Below the pieces are notes generated by a model, which was given only the letters and a program-made list of their open reading frames with translations, was not told the origin of the DNA and did not search any database. A program made the position numbers and the translations under genes. From contig CAISHH010000144.1 in the NCBI GenBank assembly GCA_903885085.1, forward strand, positions 1-35,156: DNA of 35,156 bases. Reading direction: 5' to 3'. Source of the stretch: an uncultured Campylobacterales bacterium. GTDB lineage: Bacteria; Campylobacterota; Campylobacteria; Campylobacterales; Sulfurimonadaceae. Shown here in pieces: positions 1 through 8,066 of this stretch. Each line of letters begins with the position of its first letter. The stretch's first letter is position 1.

Positions 1-72
1 AACTGTTACCGTTGGTATCATAAAAAGGTGGAATTAAAAAACTTGATTTACTGGTCTTGAAAAAAGGGTTCA
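1..72. mobile_element. Probable end of an insertion-type element (left edge)
   Basis: Read on the minus strand from 72 down to 28, this stretch matches the plus strand from 35084 onward: both begin TGAACCC, then share AACCAG or GACCAG with TAAA, and TTTTTTAATTCC. The match extends 5 to 6 bases past the TGAACC tip into CTATAA. The sequence before the tip carries stops in all frames, while the MCE-type protein reads openly right after it. The simplest reading is the terminal inverted repeat of a transposable element that broke the gene. The family cannot be named from this much sequence, although a 5'-TG tip is typical of IS3-like elements. A short open frame reads toward the tip and stops at 60, and could be a transposase C-terminus. 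Confidence 0.5.
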
Positions 73-680
73 TTATAGTGTTTACTACACCTAGCTACAA
101 ATTGCTTCCACCCAACTCGACCTTACAGTTTATCGAAAACGATGACATCAACGATATGATCACAAACCTGCAACCTGCAATTGAAAAGATGATCCATATT
201 ATCGATAATATCGATACCCTTAGCTCAAACTTTGCTAAAGAAGACGGAGCGTTTAATCATAGTATCAAAAATCTCGACACCATTACGAGCAGAATCGCTT
301 CAAATAAATCTCTTCTTACAAGTATCACAGGAGATCAAGGTAGTACGGATGCATTAATCAGTTCTTTGAATGAAACACAAAAAACGATGAAACAAGTGCA
401 TGAGATCAGTATAAAACTTGATAGACTCATAGGAAGTCTTGATTCAAAAGTTCTCAAACCCTCCACTGATGTTCTCAATAATATTAATGTTATTATGAAA
501 GATGTGCAGAAAAAACTTCAAGTGCTTGATGGAACAGTAAGCGCTGTTGGCGGATATGACAAAGATTTAGGCGCTATCAAAGAGCAGATAGAAGTTGGAC
601 TTGATAAAACCAATCAAGTTATGAATAAAGTTGACGCATTACTCGGTGGCAATAAAAAAAGTGAGGTTACACTCCCATGA
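57..680 (+). CDS. MCE/MlaD-type lipid transport protein, 5'-truncated
   Basis: This is the C-terminal part of a probable substrate-binding (MlaD-type) subunit of a lipid ABC transporter that works between the inner and outer membranes. No membrane anchor or complete MCE domain remains. What is left is a short beta-like segment (TTPSYKLLPPNST) followed by a long helical region of heptad-like repeats, which is the usual C-terminal helical barrel of MCE proteins. The apparent TTG start at 57 lies inside the putative mobile element end, so true gene sequence probably begins at about 73 to 75. Its stop overlaps the start of the following lipoprotein (ATGA), so the two were probably co-transcribed. 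The MCE assignment rests on the tail architecture and the lipoprotein neighbour, so it is moderate. The gene is either broken or reads through from an element at the edge. Confidence 0.6.
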   Translation: MKKGFIIVFTTPSYKLLPPNSTLQFIENDDINDMITNLQPAIEKMIHIIDNIDTLSSNFAKEDGAFNHSIKNLDTITSRIASNKSLLTSITGDQGSTDALISSLNETQKTMKQVHEISIKLDRLIGSLDSKVLKPSTDVLNNINVIMKDVQKKLQVLDGTVSAVGGYDKDLGAIKEQIEVGLDKTNQVMNKVDALLGGNKKSEVTLP

Positions 681-1336
681 TAAAAGTTATTTTACTTGCG
701 TGTACTCTTATCTTCTTAAGTGCATGCTCCACATCTACTCCAAAAAACGATTGGCAGATCCAAAGTGTCAATGCTTATGAAAGTCATCAAAAGCATTTTT
801 TACAAAATGATGATTCACTCTCGAACATAGATCTCAAACGTGCTATAAAGTATGCAAAACAAAGCTCTGATCTTACAACTTTAGCAACAATTTATCTCAG
901 TAAATGTGCCTTACATGTAAGCGTTTTAGAAGAGGATAGCTGTCAAGAGTATCTTAGCCTTGAACCACTTGTTAAAGATGATAAACTTCATAGTTATTAT
1001 CTTTTTTTACAAAATAACTATAATCAAAATGATATAAAAAATCTTCCATCAAAATACCGAACGTTTGCAACATATAAACTTCAAAAGAATTATGTAGCTG
1101 CACAAAAAGAGATTTTAGCTTCAGACGATATCATCTCAAAAATGATAATGGGATCTTTAATGAAAGACTCTCTACATGTAAGCGCGGTAAAAAGTATTAT
1201 CTATAAAGCATCATTTTATGGATATAAGAAAAGTGTCATCAGTTGGATGGAGTTTTATAGAACAAAAACAACAGATCTAAAAGAGAAAAACATTATCGAA
1301 GAGAAGTTGAAAATACTAAAAGATTCCAAGAGATAA
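677..1336 (+). CDS. Predicted lipoprotein, helical-repeat type, unknown function
   Basis: The protein starts with a lipoprotein signal: a hydrophobic stretch ending in the lipobox LSAC, with the lipidated cysteine at residue 17. The rest (about 200 residues) is predominantly helical and TPR-like and contains no motif I recognise. It overlaps the preceding MCE-type gene by 4 nt, which suggests an accessory envelope lipoprotein of that transporter. It does not look like the usual PqiC/DUF330 fold, so the function is inference from context only. The gene carries two copies of the dispersed palindrome (911 exact, 1172 near), and both are read as LHVS. They therefore leave two identical LHVS tetrapeptides in the protein. 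Confidence 0.7.
   Translation: MIKVILLACTLIFLSACSTSTPKNDWQIQSVNAYESHQKHFLQNDDSLSNIDLKRAIKYAKQSSDLTTLATIYLSKCALHVSVLEEDSCQEYLSLEPLVKDDKLHSYYLFLQNNYNQNDIKNLPSKYRTFATYKLQKNYVAAQKEILASDDIISKMIMGSLMKDSLHVSAVKSIIYKASFYGYKKSVISWMEFYRTKTTDLKEKNIIEEKLKILKDSKR
911..920. repeat. Dispersed palindrome TTACATGTAA
   Basis: Exact copy with flanking C and G, giving the 12-bp palindrome CTTACATGTAAG, then CG. It lies inside the lipoprotein gene and is read as LHVS. Confidence 0.9.
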
Positions 1337-1391
1337 GGAGTTATCACTTGGAAATCAAGCTTTGACTTTAAGGAGTGAAAGTATTATATAT

Positions 1392-1397
1392 TATAAT
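1392..1397 (+). promoter_or_regulatory. Likely -10 box for the chorismate mutase-rhodanese pair
   Basis: A perfect TATAAT sits in the 177-nt gap between the lipoprotein and the next gene. TTGACT at 1362 is 24 nt upstream, too far to be its -35 box, as is common in this phylum where -35 boxes are weak. It leaves a leader of about 110 nt before the ATG at 1514. Apart from this site the gap is A/T-rich and shows nothing else. Confidence 0.4.
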
Positions 1398-1513
1398 AGT
1401 TACAAAAGTGTTAATGAAAAATCTATTTTTTATTCTTACACTATTTTTTAGAGTTTATCAGCTACCATTAGAAGAAATCAATTTTCAAAAACAACCCATA
1501 CAAAGGATAAAAA

Positions 1514-1813
1514 ATGGATATTAAACAATGTACGTCACTCGAAGAAGTAAGAAATGAAGTAGATAAACTTGATGATGAGATCGTTGAGCTTATCGCAAAA
1601 AGAAATAGTTATGTTAAGCAAGCGGCTGCATTTAAAGAGAGTATCGAAGAGGTAAAAGCTCCCCAGCGTATGGATGCCGTTATGCAACGTGTACGCCATA
1701 AAGCGCTCACTTTGAACCTTTCTCCAAACCTTATTTCTAAACTTTATACGATTATGATTGACGCAATGGTAGAGTCTGAAATCTCAGAATTTAGAAACGG
1801 CGGTAATTTTTAA
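1514..1813 (+). CDS. Chorismate mutase type II / PchB-like enzyme
   Basis: This 99-residue all-helical protein has the AroQ-class signature. R13 is followed by VDKLDDEIVELIAKR, a YVKQAAAFK segment with K41, an APQR motif near residue 50, and a C-terminal helix with ESEISEFR. Family members convert chorismate to prephenate, the first step toward phenylalanine and tyrosine; close relatives (PchB) remove pyruvate from isochorismate to give salicylate. The YVKAAxxFK and APxR arrangement resembles the PchB branch, so the exact activity is open. There is no fused dehydratase or dehydrogenase domain. AAAGGA lies about 6 nt upstream of the ATG and supports the start. The stop overlaps the ATG of the rhodanese gene (TAATG), which indicates translational coupling. 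Confidence 0.8.
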   Translation: MDIKQCTSLEEVRNEVDKLDDEIVELIAKRNSYVKQAAAFKESIEEVKAPQRMDAVMQRVRHKALTLNLSPNLISKLYTIMIDAMVESEISEFRNGGNF

Positions 1814-2697
1814 TGAAAATTATTTTACTCTCTGTAGTTCTTGGAACTGCTCTTTTTGGAAATGATGCATTTATCTCTGTAGATACCCTTAAAAATGAGA
1901 TGAATAATAAAGATACTATTATTCTAGATATCTCAGATTCACAGACCTACATGCACGGACATATCAAAAATGCTGTTTTAACTGACATGGAAACGTTTCG
2001 TGATAAAGTTGGTTCGTATGCGATTATGAAAAAACCGTTCGAGGTACAAAAAATGGCTCGAAATCTTGGTATCAATGATAACTCTCATATCGTTATCTAC
2101 GGTCATGGTAATCCAAAAGATCTTCTCAAAGAGAGCTATATGGCGCTTACTCTCATTGTCAATGGTGCAAAAGATGTTTCTATTCTCAATGGTGGCTACC
2201 TCGCATGGACGTTTGAGAGTAATATCCTCTCTTCAACTTCTTCTAGCTCTCCTAAAGATGGGAATTTTACCTCTATTTATAATCCAAATATCCTTGTTGA
2301 TCTGAACTATGTGAAAAGCTCTATAGGAAAGGTTCCTATGGTTGATGCACGTTCAACTGAGATCTACTATGGAACTTCAGCTTCAAAGGATGTCAAGCGT
2401 ATAGGACATATCAAAGGTGCGATGTCTAGCTTCTGGAAAGATAAATTTCTAACAGATGAAACTTTGAGAAACGATAACGAGATAAAAGATATCTTTTTAA
2501 AAGGATATAACCTAAAAGAGAATGATGAAGTTATTTCTTACTGTACAGGCGGAATGGAAGCTTCTATGAACTGGTATATTCTATATAGTTATCTCGGGCT
2601 CAAAAATACAAAACTTTATGATGCGTCAATGCGTGAATGGGGAAATCGTGAAGATACGCCTATGGAGCGCTTTAAATGGGAGATGTTTTCTAAATAA
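1813..2697 (+). CDS. Exported tandem-rhodanese sulfurtransferase
   Basis: This protein of two rhodanese domains probably transfers sulfur from thiosulfate or 3-mercaptopyruvate to a thiol acceptor such as cyanide. Residues 1 to about 16 form a short hydrophobic signal peptide, so it is probably periplasmic. Domain 1 (about residues 20-135) lacks a cysteine in its active loop (IYGHGNP) and is presumably structural. Domain 2 (about 160-290) has the loop YCTGGMEAS with catalytic C244. The C-TGG loop differs from both the CRKGVTA of thiosulfate sulfurtransferases and the CGSGVTA of mercaptopyruvate enzymes, so the substrate is uncertain. It overlaps the chorismate mutase gene by 1 nt, with no obvious metabolic link. 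In a sulfur-oxidising campylobacterote, a role in periplasmic sulfur handling is plausible inference. Confidence 0.8.
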   Translation: MKIILLSVVLGTALFGNDAFISVDTLKNEMNNKDTIILDISDSQTYMHGHIKNAVLTDMETFRDKVGSYAIMKKPFEVQKMARNLGINDNSHIVIYGHGNPKDLLKESYMALTLIVNGAKDVSILNGGYLAWTFESNILSSTSSSSPKDGNFTSIYNPNILVDLNYVKSSIGKVPMVDARSTEIYYGTSASKDVKRIGHIKGAMSSFWKDKFLTDETLRNDNEIKDIFLKGYNLKENDEVISYCTGGMEASMNWYILYSYLGLKNTKLYDASMREWGNREDTPMERFKWEMFSK

Positions 2698-2701
2698 TCT
2701 C

Positions 2702-2747
2702 TTACATGTATAAGTACCCTTTGGGTATAAGGGTACTTTACATGTAA
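2702..2747. terminator. Long hairpin terminator between convergent genes
   Basis: A 19-bp stem forms from TTACATGTA (2702-2710) plus AAGTACCCTT (2712-2721), pairing with AAGGGTACTT (2729-2738) and TACATGTAA (2739-2747). It has a single bulged T at 2711 and a 7-nt loop. It lies between the ends of the rhodanese gene and infA and can serve both strands. Neither side has a strong T tract. The outer half of the stem is built from two copies of the dispersed palindrome TTACATGTAA, one with a final mismatch. Confidence 0.75.
2738..2747. repeat. Dispersed palindrome TTACATGTAA in a terminator stem
   Basis: This is the only exact copy outside a coding region. It pairs with the near copy TTACATGTAT at 2702-2711 to make the base of the hairpin between the rhodanese gene and infA. 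Confidence 0.9.
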
Positions 2748-2759
2748 AAGTGAAACTGC

Positions 2760-2978
2760 CTACTTATATCTATAAGTAATGCGACCTTTGTCAAGTGAGT
2801 ATGGAGTAAGTTCGAGTTTTACACGGTCACCCGGTAATATCTTTATATAGTGCATACGCATCTTTCCAGCGATATGACACAATATAATGTGACCATTATC
2901 CAGCTCTACACGAAACGTTGCATTTGGTAAAGCTTCAATAATCTTGCCATCAACTTCGATAACGTCTGATTTTGCCAT
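2760..2978 (-). CDS. infA: Translation initiation factor IF-1
   Basis: IF-1 binds the 30S A site during initiation. The 72-residue protein beginning [12 protein letters not shown] has the standard IF-1 length and OB fold, with motifs [27 protein letters not shown] and [15 protein letters not shown] longer reading frame begins 18 codons upstream, but those residues overlap the end of map and are absent from the family, so I place the start at 2978. It is the last gene of the operon. The usual next gene, rpmJ, is absent here and the hairpin at 2702-2747 follows, so the alpha-operon genes must lie elsewhere. Confidence 0.95.
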   Translation of the reverse strand: MAKSDVIEVDGKIIEALPNATFRVELDNGHIILCHIAGKMRMHYIKILPGDRVKLELTPYSLDKGRITYRYK

Positions 2979-2988
2979 CTTTAAATCC

Positions 2989-3756
2989 TTATTTCTCTTG
3001 TTGTAGAGATAATATTTCAGCTCTGCCGCCAACTATAGCGACAGTATGCTCATAATGTGAACCGCGTAAACCATCGGTACTAACTACATCCCAACCATTA
3101 GCTCTAATAATAGGCTTGGTTTCTTTTTGACAAATCATAGGCTCTAAACAAAAAACCATCCCATTTTTGATCTTTGGACCAGCTTTAGGATTAGCTCCAT
3201 CAAGATAGTTCGGGATCTCAGGTTCTTCATGAGGTTTTCTACCAATCCCATGACCACAAAAATTTTTCAAAGGTACAAAACCTCTAGATAAAATAAACTG
3301 TTCCATCAAATAGGAAAGCTCTTTAAAGCGCATTCCATCTTTGATATTTTCAATCGCATGATAAAGCGTATCTTTCGCGCAAGCGATCAATGCTTCATCT
3401 TCTTGAGTTATCTTACCAACCCCTACAGAGATAGCTGCATCTCCAAAGTAACTATCAAGTTCAGTCCCAATATCAAAACCAATCACATCACCCTCTTGGA
3501 GCTTATAATCAGTTGGGATACCGTGAATGATAACCTCATTAAGCGAAGTACATACAGCATTTGGAAAACCGTACAAACCTTTAAAAGATGGCTTTGCACC
3601 ATGAGAGCGGATATAATCCTCTGCCATTGCATCAAGTTCTTTTAATGAAACGCCTACTTTGGTATTTTCTCTCAGAAGTTGCAGAGCGCCGCCAACAATT
3701 ATGTTAGCAGCGCGAAGTTTTTCAATCTCTTGTGGTTTTCTAATAGCAATAGCCAT
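2989..3756 (-). CDS. map: Methionine aminopeptidase type I
   Basis: This cytoplasmic metallo-enzyme removes the initiator methionine from nascent proteins. All five dinuclear metal ligands are visible: D95 (FDIG), D106 (FGDAA), H169 (CGHGIG), E205 (LEPM) and E236 (HYEHT). The auxiliary histidine H79 is in IIHG. At 255 residues it is the short type Ia form without an N-terminal extension. It sits 2 nt after secY and just before infA, an arrangement common to many bacterial spc operons, so it is probably co-expressed with the ribosomal proteins. Confidence 0.96.
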   Translation of the reverse strand: MAIAIRKPQEIEKLRAANIIVGGALQLLRENTKVGVSLKELDAMAEDYIRSHGAKPSFKGLYGFPNAVCTSLNEVIIHGIPTDYKLQEGDVIGFDIGTELDSYFGDAAISVGVGKITQEDEALIACAKDTLYHAIENIKDGMRFKELSYLMEQFILSRGFVPLKNFCGHGIGRKPHEEPEIPNYLDGANPKAGPKIKNGMVFCLEPMICQKETKPIIRANGWDVVSTDGLRGSHYEHTVAIVGGRAEILSLQQEK

Positions 3757-3758
3757 TT

Positions 3759-5021
3759 TTACAGACCAACCGCGCTTAGTGTTTGATACTTACTCATATA
3801 GATCTGAGCTTCAATTTTTCTCATTGTATCAAGTGCAACTTGAACAACGATCAAAACTGCAGTTCCACCGAAGTAAAATGGTACGCCCATACCTTTTATA
3901 ATCATAAACGGTAAAGTAGCAACCAAACCAAGGTAAAGAGCGCCCGTAAAAGTAAGATTACCCGCAGTTAAGTTTAAAAAGTTTTTAGTAGCTTCTCCAG
4001 TACGAATACCAGGAATAAAACCGCCTTGACGTTTTAAATTTTCAGAGATATCTTTTGCATTGAAAGTGATTGATGAGTAAAAGAACGCAAAAAACACAAC
4101 AAATACGAAAGTTAAAAAGTTAAAAAAGTATCCACCTGGGTGAAGATAGTCTGCTACTGCTTGAATTGTTGGGTTATGAGAGCTCGAAAGAACCGTCATA
4201 GGAAACATCAAAATTGCACTAGCAAAGATAACCGGAATAACACCAGCAAGATTCACTTTAATAGGAATATAGTTCATAACGCGTTTATTCTGATTTTGCA
4301 TCATAGTTTTTTTCGCGTATGTCACAGGAATACGACGTTCACCAAGTTCAACATAGATGATAACACCGATAGTTCCAAGGATAAGAGCAATTACTGCAAG
4401 AAGAGTAAAGAAGTTCATCTCACCTGTATTGATCATTGTAAACGTATGCCCGATTGCAGTTGGTATAGATGAAACAATACCAGCAAAGATAATCAAAGAG
4501 ATACCGTTTCCGATTCCACCTTGTGTTATTTGCTCTCCAATCCACATAAGCAACATTGTTCCAGCAAGCATTGAAACTGCAGACAATAAAATAAAAGTAT
4601 TGTGATCTATCAAGATAGCACTATTACCTGTTGGTCCTGTCATACTTTGTAATCCGATACTCACACCAATAGCCTGAACAATTGTAATAACAATAGTCGC
4701 ATAACGAATGATTTGCATATATTTCACCATACCATCACGCTCTTTTTTCATTTGAGCAAGGGTAGGAAAAGTAGCCGCCAAAAGCTCCATAATAATCGAA
4801 GCAGTAATATAAGGCATAATTCCAAGTGAGATAATAGACATACGTTGTACAGCATTACCACTGAACATATTCATAAGTCCTAAAGCATCATTATTGTGTG
4901 TATTGAAGAAAGAAGCAATGACAGAAGCATCAACACCGGGAACTGGCACATATGCCAGTAAGCGGTAGATGAACAAAAAACCAACCGTAATAAGTATCTT
5001 ATTTACGAGATTTTTATTCAC
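3759..5021 (-). CDS. secY: Protein translocase subunit SecY
   Basis: SecY is the channel subunit of the SecYEG translocon in the inner membrane. The 420-residue product has ten hydrophobic segments. The N-terminal part contains the plug and lateral gate region (LAYVPVPGVDASV), followed by GIMPYITASIIMELL. The cytoplasmic loop between TM8 and TM9 carries NLKRQGGFIPGIRTGEAT, a conserved ribosome/SecA contact. The length is slightly below that of E. coli SecY (443). It lies 2 nt after rplO and 2 nt before map. Confidence 0.97.
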   Translation of the reverse strand: MNKNLVNKILITVGFLFIYRLLAYVPVPGVDASVIASFFNTHNNDALGLMNMFSGNAVQRMSIISLGIMPYITASIIMELLAATFPTLAQMKKERDGMVKYMQIIRYATIVITIVQAIGVSIGLQSMTGPTGNSAILIDHNTFILLSAVSMLAGTMLLMWIGEQITQGGIGNGISLIIFAGIVSSIPTAIGHTFTMINTGEMNFFTLLAVIALILGTIGVIIYVELGERRIPVTYAKKTMMQNQNKRVMNYIPIKVNLAGVIPVIFASAILMFPMTVLSSSHNPTIQAVADYLHPGGYFFNFLTFVFVVFFAFFYSSITFNAKDISENLKRQGGFIPGIRTGEATKNFLNLTAGNLTFTGALYLGLVATLPFMIIKGMGVPFYFGGTAVLIVVQVALDTMRKIEAQIYMSKYQTLSAVGL

Positions 5022-5023
5022 AA

Positions 5024-5422
5024 TTATTTTCCTGTAGTTAAAACGTTTTCGTCTTTGATTTTAGATGCTAAATCTTTAGCAGTTGAACCAACAAGTTTCA
5101 CTCTAACAACAGATTTTCCAAGTTTGTGTACTGAACGGATTGTTTCCATAGTGATTTCTGCAAGCTCAGCAACAGCTGTAATACGCTCAACATTGATTAC
5201 ATATGGTTTATTATTTAGTACAGTAAAGCCAACTTTTGGTAAACGACGAGCCAAAGGCTGTTGTCCACCCTCAAAGTTACGTTTTGCATTGTAACCTGAG
5301 CGAGCTTTTTGACCTTTATGGCCTTTTCCTGAAGTTTTACCAGTACCACTTGCGTGACCACGGCCAATTCTTTTTCTATTTGCAATAGAGCCAGGAGCAG
5401 GAGTTAAATTTTCTAATGCCAT
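5024..5422 (-). CDS. rplO: 50S ribosomal protein L15
   Basis: L15 is a late-assembling large-subunit protein. The 132-residue product has the glycine-rich basic N-terminus ([26 protein letters not shown]) that threads into 23S rRNA and a compact C-terminal domain. It directly follows rpsE with no rpmD (L30) between them, as is usual in the Campylobacterota. Confidence 0.96.
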   Translation of the reverse strand: MALENLTPAPGSIANRKRIGRGHASGTGKTSGKGHKGQKARSGYNAKRNFEGGQQPLARRLPKVGFTVLNNKPYVINVERITAVAELAEITMETIRSVHKLGKSVVRVKLVGSTAKDLASKIKDENVLTTGK

Positions 5423-5425
5423 AAA

Positions 5426-5869
5426 TTATCCTTTAATTTTTGATAGTGCATCGATAGTAGCACGTACCAAAGTATTTGGATTGTTAGAACCGATTGATTT
5501 AGTCAAGACATCTTTGATACCTGCTAATTCTAGAACTGGACGAGCAGCTCCACCGGCGATAACACCCGTACCTTCTGAAGCAGGCTTCAAAAGAACACGG
5601 CTTGCGTTATATTTGCACTCTATATCATGAGCGATTGTTGTACCTTTAATCTTAACAGTAGTTAAGTTTTTAAATGCATTATCAACTGCTTTACGAATAG
5701 CGTCTGGTACTTCTTTAGCTTTACCAACACCATAACCGACAGTACCATTTTTATTACCGACAACTATAAGTGCAGTAAAACGAAAACGTCTACCACCTTT
5801 TACAACTTTGGTCACACGACCAATATTTACGATTGATTCTTCAAAATCTTCTCTATTGATTTGCATCAT
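5426..5869 (-). CDS. rpsE: 30S ribosomal protein S5
   Basis: S5 takes part in mRNA unwinding and decoding fidelity. The 147-residue protein has the N-terminal double-stranded-RNA-binding-like domain with [18 protein letters not shown] and [17 protein letters not shown], then the C-terminal domain with [16 protein letters not shown]. Two ATG codons are adjacent (MMQINRED), so the start could be 5866. It is shorter than E. coli S5 (167) at its ends only. Confidence 0.96.
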   Translation of the reverse strand: MMQINREDFEESIVNIGRVTKVVKGGRRFRFTALIVVGNKNGTVGYGVGKAKEVPDAIRKAVDNAFKNLTTVKIKGTTIAHDIECKYNASRVLLKPASEGTGVIAGGAARPVLELAGIKDVLTKSIGSNNPNTLVRATIDALSKIKG

Positions 5870-5874
5870 GACCC

Positions 5875-6231
5875 CTAGAACTTAATTTCGTTTGCACGAA
5901 GAGCTTCACCAAACGCAGCGATAACGCCGTGATATTGGTAACCATTACGATCGAAAACGATTGCAGTTATACCAGCAGCTTTTAATGTTGCAGCGAATGC
6001 AGCACCTAATGCAGCAGCACCGTCTTTGTTTGCACGAAGACCATTTGCTTTTGAATGGATAGCCGCTAATGTTACTGAAGCAGTATCATCAATCGCTTGT
6101 GCACTCAAATATCTGTTTGAACGGAATACAGAAACACGAGGAAGTGTAGCACAACCAGAAATTTTTGAACGAATACTACGCTTACGTTTAATACGCTTAG
6201 CTAGTTTTTGTTTCATTACTTTAACATTCAT
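5875..6231 (-). CDS. rplR: 50S ribosomal protein L18
   Basis: L18 binds 5S rRNA together with L5 in the central protuberance. The 118-residue product has the basic N-terminus [13 protein letters not shown] and the core motifs [19 protein letters not shown] and [11 protein letters not shown]. Length and order (after rplF, before rpsE) are standard. Confidence 0.96.
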   Translation of the reverse strand: MNVKVMKQKLAKRIKRKRSIRSKISGCATLPRVSVFRSNRYLSAQAIDDTASVTLAAIHSKANGLRANKDGAAALGAAFAATLKAAGITAIVFDRNGYQYHGVIAAFGEALRANEIKF

Positions 6232-6245
6232 TTAACTACCTCCCC

Positions 6246-6782
6246 TTATTTCTTAGATGTTTTACCGGCTTTACGCACGATAACTTCACCAACATATTTA
6301 ACACCTTTACCCTTGTAAGGCTCTGGTGGACGGAATGCGCGGATCTCAGCACAAATTTGACCAATTTCTTGTTTGTTTATACCTTTAACAGTAACAACAT
6401 TTTTCTCTACAGAAACTTCAACGCCAGCTGGAATTGGAAAGTTAATATCATGAGAAAAACCAAGTTGAAGATTAAGTATACTGCCGTTTACTGCAGCACG
6501 GTAACCAACACCATTGATCTCTAATTGTTTCATATATCCAGTTGTTAAACCAACTACGATATTTGCAGCAAGGGCACGGTAAGTTCCCCAGAATGCGCGA
6601 TCTGCACGTGCATCAGATTTTGTGCTAAAAGTTAAAGTATTATCTTCAAGAGCGATACCAACATTTCCTTTAGTATCTAAATCAACACTATTTGAACCTT
6701 TTACAAAAGTAATGATAGAACCATCAACTGTAACTTTAATATCTGAAGTAACTACTACAGGAAGTTTTCCAATACGACTCAT
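6246..6782 (-). CDS. rplF: 50S ribosomal protein L6
   Basis: L6 sits near the factor-binding site of the large subunit. The 178-residue protein starts MSRIGKLPV and has two similar domains. The second contains FPIPAGVEVSVEKN and the conserved C-terminal PPEPYKGKGVKYVGE. Nothing is unusual compared with the family. Confidence 0.96.
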   Translation of the reverse strand: MSRIGKLPVVVTSDIKVTVDGSIITFVKGSNSVDLDTKGNVGIALEDNTLTFSTKSDARADRAFWGTYRALAANIVVGLTTGYMKQLEINGVGYRAAVNGSILNLQLGFSHDINFPIPAGVEVSVEKNVVTVKGINKQEIGQICAEIRAFRPPEPYKGKGVKYVGEVIVRKAGKTSKK

Positions 6783-6792
6783 CTTCTACCCC

Positions 6793-7188
6793 CTACCATA
6801 CTGTACAAAGAACTTCGCCGCCAACGTTAAGCTCATGTGCTTTATCGTTAGTGATTACGCCCTTTGATGTACTTACTATGATCGTTCCATAACCATTTTT
6901 GAAACGTTTAATCTCAGATGCCTGTTTGTAAACACGGCGACCTGGTTTAGATATACGTTTTAATTCATTGATTACAGTTTTACCATTTTCATCATACTTT
7001 AATACAACATTGATAGTTTTTTTAACGCCGTCTTCAACAACGTTACAACTTTCAATATAACCTTTTTCTACTAATATGTTTGCTATTGCTTCAACAGATT
7101 TGTTGTGAACTAAAGTAGTCACATCAAGTCTACGCATAGCAGCATTACGAACGCGTGTTAACGCATCTGCAATTAAATCATTAATCAT
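6793..7188 (-). CDS. rpsH: 30S ribosomal protein S8
   Basis: S8 binds the central domain of 16S rRNA and in E. coli represses spc operon translation. The 131-residue protein starts [16 protein letters not shown] and has the C-terminal signature [19 protein letters not shown], ending GGEVLCTVW. Unlike the other tightly packed junctions here, it is preceded by a 144-nt gap with three hairpins (7246-7322), a possible site of feedback control. Confidence 0.96.
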   Translation of the reverse strand: MINDLIADALTRVRNAAMRRLDVTTLVHNKSVEAIANILVEKGYIESCNVVEDGVKKTINVVLKYDENGKTVINELKRISKPGRRVYKQASEIKRFKNGYGTIIVSTSKGVITNDKAHELNVGGEVLCTVW

Positions 7189-7245
7189 CTATTTTCCTTG
7201 TTGCTATTAGCAGTCAGAAGTTTCTCATTGGTAATGACTCTAGAA

Positions 7246-7322
7246 CTCAAGCAAACAAGTTTGCTGAGCCCTCTTCTAAGAGGACCTAGTGTCAACGTAG
7301 CTAAATGGGCTTTTGCTCATTT
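7246..7322 (-). promoter_or_regulatory. Structured RNA in the rpsN-rpsH gap
   Basis: In transcript order there are three adjacent hairpins. The first is AAATGAGC-AAAA-GCCCATTT (7322-7303, one mismatch). The second is CCTCT-TAGA-AGAGG (7283-7270). The third pairs CTCAGCAAAC with GTTTGCTTGAG (7268-7246, one bulged T). The 144-nt gap is by far the largest in an operon whose other junctions are about 15 nt or less or overlap. There is no T tract typical of a terminator. A ribosomal protein binding site controlling rpsH onward is plausible; a processing site or attenuator is an alternative. Confidence 0.5.
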
Positions 7323-7332
7323 AACGTTTATA

Positions 7333-7518
7333 TTACCAACTTGACTTTCTAACGCCTGGGATTAACCCTTCATTTGCCATTTTTCTAAAGCAAACGCGAC
7401 AGATACCAAAATCACGAAGTACAGAGTGTGGACGACCACAGATCTGACAACGTGTGTAACCACGAACTTTGAATTTAGGAGTTCTATTCGCTTTCGCGAT
7501 CATTGACTTCTTAGCCAT
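7333..7518 (-). CDS. rpsN: 30S ribosomal protein S14, zinc type
   Basis: S14 is a late 30S head protein. The 61-residue form is the short, zinc-binding type, with C24/C27 (CQIC) and C40/C43 (CRVC) and the ending GVRKSSW. It overlaps the end of rplE by 1 nt and is followed by the structured gap before rpsH. Confidence 0.97.
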   Translation of the reverse strand: MAKKSMIAKANRTPKFKVRGYTRCQICGRPHSVLRDFGICRVCFRKMANEGLIPGVRKSSW

Positions 7519-8063
7519 TATTCTCTTCCTTTTGCAAACGGCATACCAAGTTTTTCCAACAAAGTAAACGCTTGTTTATCGTCTGAACCAGTAGTAACGA
7601 TAGTAATGTTCATACCGTGGATTTGCATAATTGAATCATAATTAACTTCTGGGAAGATTAATTGTTCTTGCAAACCAAAGTTATAGTTACCACGACCATC
7701 AAAACCGTTACGAGCAACACCACGGAAATCTTTCACACGTGGAAGTGCGATAGAGATCAAACGGTCAAGGAAGTTGTACATGTTTTCGCCACGTAATGTA
7801 ACTTTAACACCTACAGGCATACCTTCACGTACTTTAAAACCTGCAACAGATTTCTTAGCGATAACAGTAGTAGCACGTTGTCCTGCGATTGCAGTAATTG
7901 TGTCTTCTATATTTTGGATTAGTTTGTTATCTTTCATAGCAAAACCAGCACCAACACTTATCATGATCTTATCAACAGCAGGAACATCCATGATGTTTGC
8001 AATTGCAAGCTCTTTTTGTAGTTCAGGTTTTAATGCAAGAAATTTTTCTTTTAAACGTGCCAT
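7518..8063 (-). CDS. rplE: 50S ribosomal protein L5
   Basis: L5 binds 5S rRNA and contacts the P-site tRNA. The 181-residue product has conserved segments [39 protein letters not shown] and [14 protein letters not shown]. Length and position between rplX and rpsN are standard. Confidence 0.97.
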   Translation of the reverse strand: MARLKEKFLALKPELQKELAIANIMDVPAVDKIMISVGAGFAMKDNKLIQNIEDTITAIAGQRATTVIAKKSVAGFKVREGMPVGVKVTLRGENMYNFLDRLISIALPRVKDFRGVARNGFDGRGNYNFGLQEQLIFPEVNYDSIMQIHGMNITIVTTGSDDKQAFTLLEKLGMPFAKGRE

Positions 8064-8066
8064 GAA

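Noticed and set aside
24-72. Frameshifts from sequencing error in the MCE-type gene
   Set aside because: Homopolymer errors could explain the stops at the left edge, but the same sequence appears inverted at the right edge in a different gene, which fits an element end better. Errors remain a weaker alternative.
2066-2305. 79-residue frame inside the rhodanese gene, and many similar frames opposite or within the ribosomal genes
   Set aside because: They are shadows of well-supported genes on other frames, without ribosome binding sites or recognisable domains.
2979-3032. Longer reading of infA starting 18 codons upstream
   Set aside because: The extra residues overlap the end of map and are absent from the 72-residue IF-1 family; the start at 2978 gives the canonical MAKSD beginning.
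7276-7320. Short 14-codon reading frame in the rpsN-rpsH gap
   Set aside because: It has no ribosome binding site and overlaps the hairpins; the structured RNA explains the gap better.
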